DNA of 64,000 nt from Bathymodiolus brooksi. Its lineage: Eukaryota; Mollusca; Bivalvia; Mytilida; Modiolidae. The stretch lies in NCBI GenBank assembly GCA_963680875.1, contig OY804590.1:17668886-17732885 (forward strand), read 5' to 3'. Position 1 is the first letter of the stretch, and each line of letters starts with the position of its first letter. This document shows, piece after piece, positions 59,360 to 64,000 of the stretch. The position numbers and the translations under genes were made by a program. Under the pieces are notes generated by a model, which searched no databases, was not told the DNA's origin, and saw only the letters and a program-made list of their open reading frames with translations.

Positions 59360-60485
59360 AAACCAAAAATATTTTTTGCAAAGCTGTGAAAAGTTACTGA
59401 AACAGAATAAATAAAATGCGCGAAATTAATTTGATGAATTTGTCGCATTAACTCCAGTTAAAAGTTAAGTCATTTCAAAACCATCAGAGCTAAAGGTAAA
59501 CATTTGACTTTTATTTTTGCTATCTGTATGAGAGAATACATCCATCAGATTTGAAAAAAACCAAATCTCATTAATCCTGGATTTTGAGGCAGGTGGTGTT
59601 TTTTATTTGATCATATATATTGATAAGACATGCTGGATTTCAGGTATAAGTAAGGAGGTTCATTCCAAGAGAAACCATCACAGTATTAGTTACAACATTT
59701 CAATATTGGATTTAACGGTAAATATTATCCCATGAAAATAAGCATTGTATTAGAGTTGCATTATAATATTTTGTTTTAAATCATTATAAGTAATATGTCG
59801 TGGTGGCAGCAATAAACATAAATCACTACTTTTTTTAATTGTTTTTTTCAATAGTCAGGAATTTCATTCATAAAACGGCCCATACATTACCCCCTGACAT
59901 GGATGTACAAGCGTTTACAACATAATTATTATGGGACTATAGCATTTTTTAGAAGCGAATTATTAAGCAACATACAATGTTTTGACATGAATAAATAAAT
60001 CAATTGAGCCACATTCGTTCTTTCACATTCTCTCTCTTTCTCTCTCCCTTTCATAGCAACACCCATTTCTTTACAATTTCTCTCTTCTACTACTTTGTGA
60101 TTTTAGTAACTTACTCTTAATTGATATAAATGAAATACATAAACATGAATAACATATTACACCCGCGTACCAATCAATAGTTAAAAAATTGGAAATATAT
60201 GTTTCACTGGGGTCCAGTATTTTTCAAAATCTTTTAAATTTTGTTAAATCACTACTTTGAGTACCATGATAGCATCGAGTGCGGTAGATATTGGGTTTTA
60301 TTGTACAAATCATGCATCATGTTGTTATTAGTAAGTAGCTTGTTCCCGCTATGGTATATCTGGAACAAATAGCCACTCAGTGCTAAGCAGCAATCACTGA
60401 CCCTTCATTCATGAGTTATATACATATGCCATATAATATTTGCATTTTTTAATTTGTCATCGATACTATGATTGTTACTACACAG
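59360..60485. other. No gene recognised
   Basis: AT-rich sequence with a short ctctctttctctctccc pyrimidine tract near 60030. A weak SINE C remnant may lie near 60270-60400 (gcatcgagtgcggtag, gccactcagtgctaagc). Confidence 0.55.
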
Positions 60486-60489
60486 AAAA

Positions 60490-63010
60490 AAAACACAAAA
60501 AACAAATTAACGACAAACAAACAAACAAAACAAAATGAAAACAAAACAAAAATATAACAAAACAAACCAAGTCGGAAATATAAAACAAATATTTGTGTGT
60601 TAGGAGTAACAAACAAACAAACAAACAAACAAACAAAACAAAACAAGTCGGAAATATAAAACAAATATCTGTGTGTTAGGAGTAACAAACAAACAAACAA
60701 ACAAACAAAACAAGTCGGAAATATAAAACAAATATTTGTGTGTTAGGAGTAACAAACAAGCAAACAAAACAAAACAAGTCGGAAATATAAAACAAATATT
60801 TGTGTGTTAGGAGTAACAAACAAACAAACAAACAAAACAAAGCAAGTCCGAAATATAAAACAAATATCTGTGTGTTAGGAGTAACAACCAAGCAAACAAA
60901 ACAAAACAAGTCGGAAATATAAAACAAATATTTGTGTGTTAGGAGTAACAAACAAACAAACAAACAAAACAAAGCAAGTCCGAAATATAAAACAAATATT
61001 TGTGTGTTAGGAGTAACAAACAAGCAAACAAAACAAAACAAGTCGGAAATATAAAACAAATATCTGTGTGTTAGGAGTAACAAACAAACAAACAAACAAA
61101 CAAAACAAGTCGGAAATATAAAACAAATATTTGTGTGTTAGGAGTAACAAACAAGCAAACAAAACAAAACAAGTCGGAAATATAAAACAAATATTTGTGT
61201 GTTAGGAGTATCAAACAAACAAACAAACAAACAAAACAAGTCGGAAATATAAAACAAATATTTGTGTGTTAGGAGTAACAAACAAACAAACAAAACAAAA
61301 CAAAGCAAGTCGGAAATATAAAACAAATATTTGTGTGTTAGGAGTAACAAACAAACAAACAAACAAAACAAAACAAAGCTAGTCGGAAATATAAAACAAA
61401 TATTTGTGTGTTAGGAGTAACAAACAAACAAACAAACAAAACAAAACAAGTCGGAAATATAAAACAAATATTTGTGTGTTAGGAGTAACAAACAAACAAA
61501 CAAAACAAAACAAATCAAGTCGTAAATATAAAACAAATATTTGTGTGTTAGGAGTAACTAACAAACAAACAAAACAAAGCAAGTAGGAAATATAAAACAA
61601 ATATTTGCGTGTTAGGAGTATCAAACAAACAAACAAACAAACAAAACAAGTCGGAAATATAAAACAAATATTTGTGTGTTAGGAGTATCAAACAAACAAA
61701 CAAACAAACAAAACAAGTCGGAAATATAAAACAAATATTTGTGTGTTAGGAGTAACAAACAAACAAACAAAACAAAACAAAGCAAGTCGGAAATATAAAG
61801 CAAATATTTGTGTGTTAGGAGTAACAAACAAACAAACAAGCAAAACAAAACAAAGCAAGTCGGAAATATAAAACAAATATTTGTGTGTTAGGAGTAACAA
61901 ACAAACAAACAAACAAAACAAAGCAAGTCGGAAATATAAAACAAATATTTGTGTGTTAGGAGTAACAAACAAACAAACAAAACAAAGCAAGTAGGAAATA
62001 TAAAGCAAATATTTGCGTGTTAGGAGTATCAAACAAACAAACAAACAAACAAACAAACAAAACAAGTCGGAAATATAAAACAAATATGTGTGTGTTAGGA
62101 GTAACAAACAAACAAACAAACAAAACAAAACAAAGCAAGTCGGAAATATAAAACAAATATTTGTGTGTTAGGAGTAACAAACAAACAAACAAACAAAACA
62201 AAGCAAGTCGGAAATATAAAACAAATATTTGTGTGTTAGGAGTAACAAACAAACAAACAAAACAAAACAAATCAAGTCGGAAATATAAAACAAATATTTG
62301 TGTGTTAGGAGTAACAAACAAACAAACAAAACAAAACAAAGCAAGTCGGAAATATAAAACAAATATTTGTGTGTTAGGAGTATCAAACAAACAAACAAAC
62401 AAACAAAACAAATCGGAAATATAAAACAAATATTTGTGTGTTAGGAGTAACAAACAAACAAACAGAACAAAACAAAGCAAGTCGGAAATATAAAACAAAT
62501 ATTTGTGTGTTAGGAGTAACAAACAAACAAACAAACAAAACAAAACAAAGCAAGTCGGAAATATAAAACAAATATTTGTGTGTTAGGAGTAACAAACAAG
62601 CAAACAAAACAAAACAAATCAAGTCGGAAATATAAAACAAATATTTGTGTGTTAGGAGTAACAACCAAACAAACAAAACAAAACAAATCAAGTCGGAAAT
62701 ATAAAACAAATATTTGTGTGTTAGGAGTAACAAACAAACAAACAAAACAAAACAAAGCAAGTCGGAAATATAAAACAAATATTTGTGTGTTAGGAGTAAC
62801 AAACAAACAAACAAAACAAAACAAATCAAGTCGTAAATATAAAACAAATATTTGTGTGTTAGGAGTAACAAACAAACAAACAAACAAAACAAATCAAAGC
62901 AAGTCGGAAATATAAAACAAATATTTGTGTGTTAGGAGTAACAAACAAACAAACAAACAAAACAAAACAAGTCGGAAATATAAAACAAATATTTGTGTGT
63001 TAGGAGTATC
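60490..63010. repeat. Compound satellite, 36 units of about 69 bp
   Basis: A conserved core (agtcggaaatataaaac, aaatatttgtgtgttagg, agtaac) alternates with an (AAAC)n tract of variable length. I count 36 cores between about 60594 and 62997, mean spacing about 68.7 bp. Length differences come almost wholly from the AAAC tract and a gcaagt/tcaagt spacer. The left edge fades into acaaaaacaaat-rich sequence and the right edge ends at a last core before caatttcgcc at 63010. All overlapping ORFs on both strands (for example 61956-62543 minus) are translations of this repeat and not genes. Confidence 0.97.
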
Positions 63011-63014
63011 AATT

Positions 63015-63665
63015 TCGCCTCTTTCTACGATTCTTCTATGGGATTTAGAGCTGTTTCGACATTGTGTTATTTTTTGTTTTTCAATTAATTTTTTCAAAAT
63101 TGTATTTTCTGATATCATGTTAAAGCCTACATATATTTAATACAAATCAGATCAATACCTTGCAATGCATCTGTCATAATCATACCATGGATACATGTGG
63201 CGTCCTCATACAAATGTGTTTCAGAACTATGTAAATGCGTAAAGGAAATATTTTATTTAGATGGTGAAAATACAGTTCACAGTTTTCATTTTTTGTAGCA
63301 ACGCATGATTATGTAACTAAGCAATTACATGTATACTAGTTATTTCATCAAAATATGCTCAGGGTACAATATACATGCATCATTAACAAAGACCATAATT
63401 TGACACTACTACCGGTGAACTGATAGTCTGCTGATGATCATATATCGGTCCTTACTTGAAACACTGTTGTCAATGTAGAGTGTATGATCCGTCCAGTAGT
63501 GTATGTTTCGGCACTGATGTGATGTATGGGATGTATTTATCATTGATAGTTACAGTTCCTTATTATTAATGTCATATTAGTTTTCATATCCTTCCGATAT
63601 AGGTAACATTAGCCAATTTGGCTATTCTGTTTATGCTATTCACAAGTCTTGCTTCCAAAGACTTA
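63015..63665. other. No feature recognised
   Basis: AT-rich spacer between the satellite and the terminal retroelement fragment. Confidence 0.6.
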
Positions 63666-63671
63666 AACACC

Positions 63672-63950
63672 AAACTTAGAATTATTCAGTGAAAGGACAC
63701 CATCAATATGAAAGAACGTGAAATTAAAGGATCGAGTTGTTAGGAGCCCCTTGCATGAAGGATGCCTCATACAAAAACAGGAACAAGTCGGAAAAAAGAG
63801 GAGCTAAGTTGGTACACATAGAAATGCAGATGTCCTATTGAAAAAACCTACACCAAACACAATAAATATCTTGCAAATCAAAATATGGAGCATTTGGATG
63901 ATAAGTTTCAGAATTTGTTTTATTAGAATCAGAGTGGGTTTTTACATTGA
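63672..63950 (-). pseudogene. Second RT retroelement fragment
   Basis: Aligns with 910-1180: tagaattattcagtgaaagg, cgtgaaattaaaggatcgag, aggaacaagtcgg, agaggagc, and a gataagtttcag..ttagaatcagag end. It covers the RT region around the YIDD box on the minus strand. A deletion of about 30 bases follows the ggatcgag motif, and frameshifts are present, so it is dead. It may continue past the window edge. Confidence 0.75.
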
Positions 63951-64000
63951 TACTGTCTGTTGATCTTATATTGTGAATCCCATCATATATCATATATACT

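Noticed and set aside
60449..63118. Many ORFs with FVCLFV / NKQTNKQNK repeats on both strands
   Set aside because: They are six-frame translations of the compound satellite and its AAAC tract. Open frames on both strands confirm low complexity rather than coding.

Overview
The window looks like a gene-poor, repeat-dominated stretch of a bivalve mollusc nuclear genome. It is strongly AT-rich. It has no operon-like packing, no rRNA or functional tRNA gene, and no host protein-coding gene I can support. The mollusc assignment rests on my memory of the repeat families (a tRNA-derived SINE whose 3' part carries GAAATATTGTTGAAAG followed by a GGCGTTAA-like end, and a dispersed mussel-type retroelement 3' end). 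A mytilid mussel is my best guess, unverified.

Layout. 0.25-1.7 kb: decayed reverse transcriptase (RT) element on the minus strand; a second fragment of the same family lies at 63.67-63.95 kb. 3.6-15.5 kb: nested tandem duplications. A 3.39 kb unit is present twice, then 1.4 kb units and further diverged copies; they carry SINEs, a 46-bp minisatellite and inverted repeats. 16.34-18.2 kb: 5'-truncated, frameshifted non-LTR retrotransposon on the minus strand. 19.3-19.94 kb: 35-bp minisatellite grown out of a retroelement fragment. 20-37 kb: scattered retroelement 3' fragments, SINEs, a 501-bp tandem duplication carrying a foldback, a 76-bp minisatellite, MITE-like elements and hairpins. 37.38-50.99 kb: 13.6 kb array of about 283 copies of a 48-bp satellite. 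Because 48 is a multiple of 3, long minus-strand ORFs with a 16-residue repeat run through it. The array contains a near-perfect 3838-bp higher-order duplication and an older 2254-bp one. 51.2-60.4 kb: Tc1/mariner-like MITE, SINEs, a 30-bp minisatellite, and a foldback element with a paralogous empty site. 60.49-63.01 kb: 36-copy compound satellite (about 69 bp, with an AAAC microsatellite).

No set of genes works together here. The content is selfish and tandem DNA and its decay products. The satellite ORFs are probably not protein genes, since almost all variation between units is non-synonymous. The most interesting points are the frame-preserving satellite with its recent higher-order duplication, and two minisatellites that start in the same terminal segment of one retroelement family. 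Boundaries of diverged repeats are approximate because they were read by eye.
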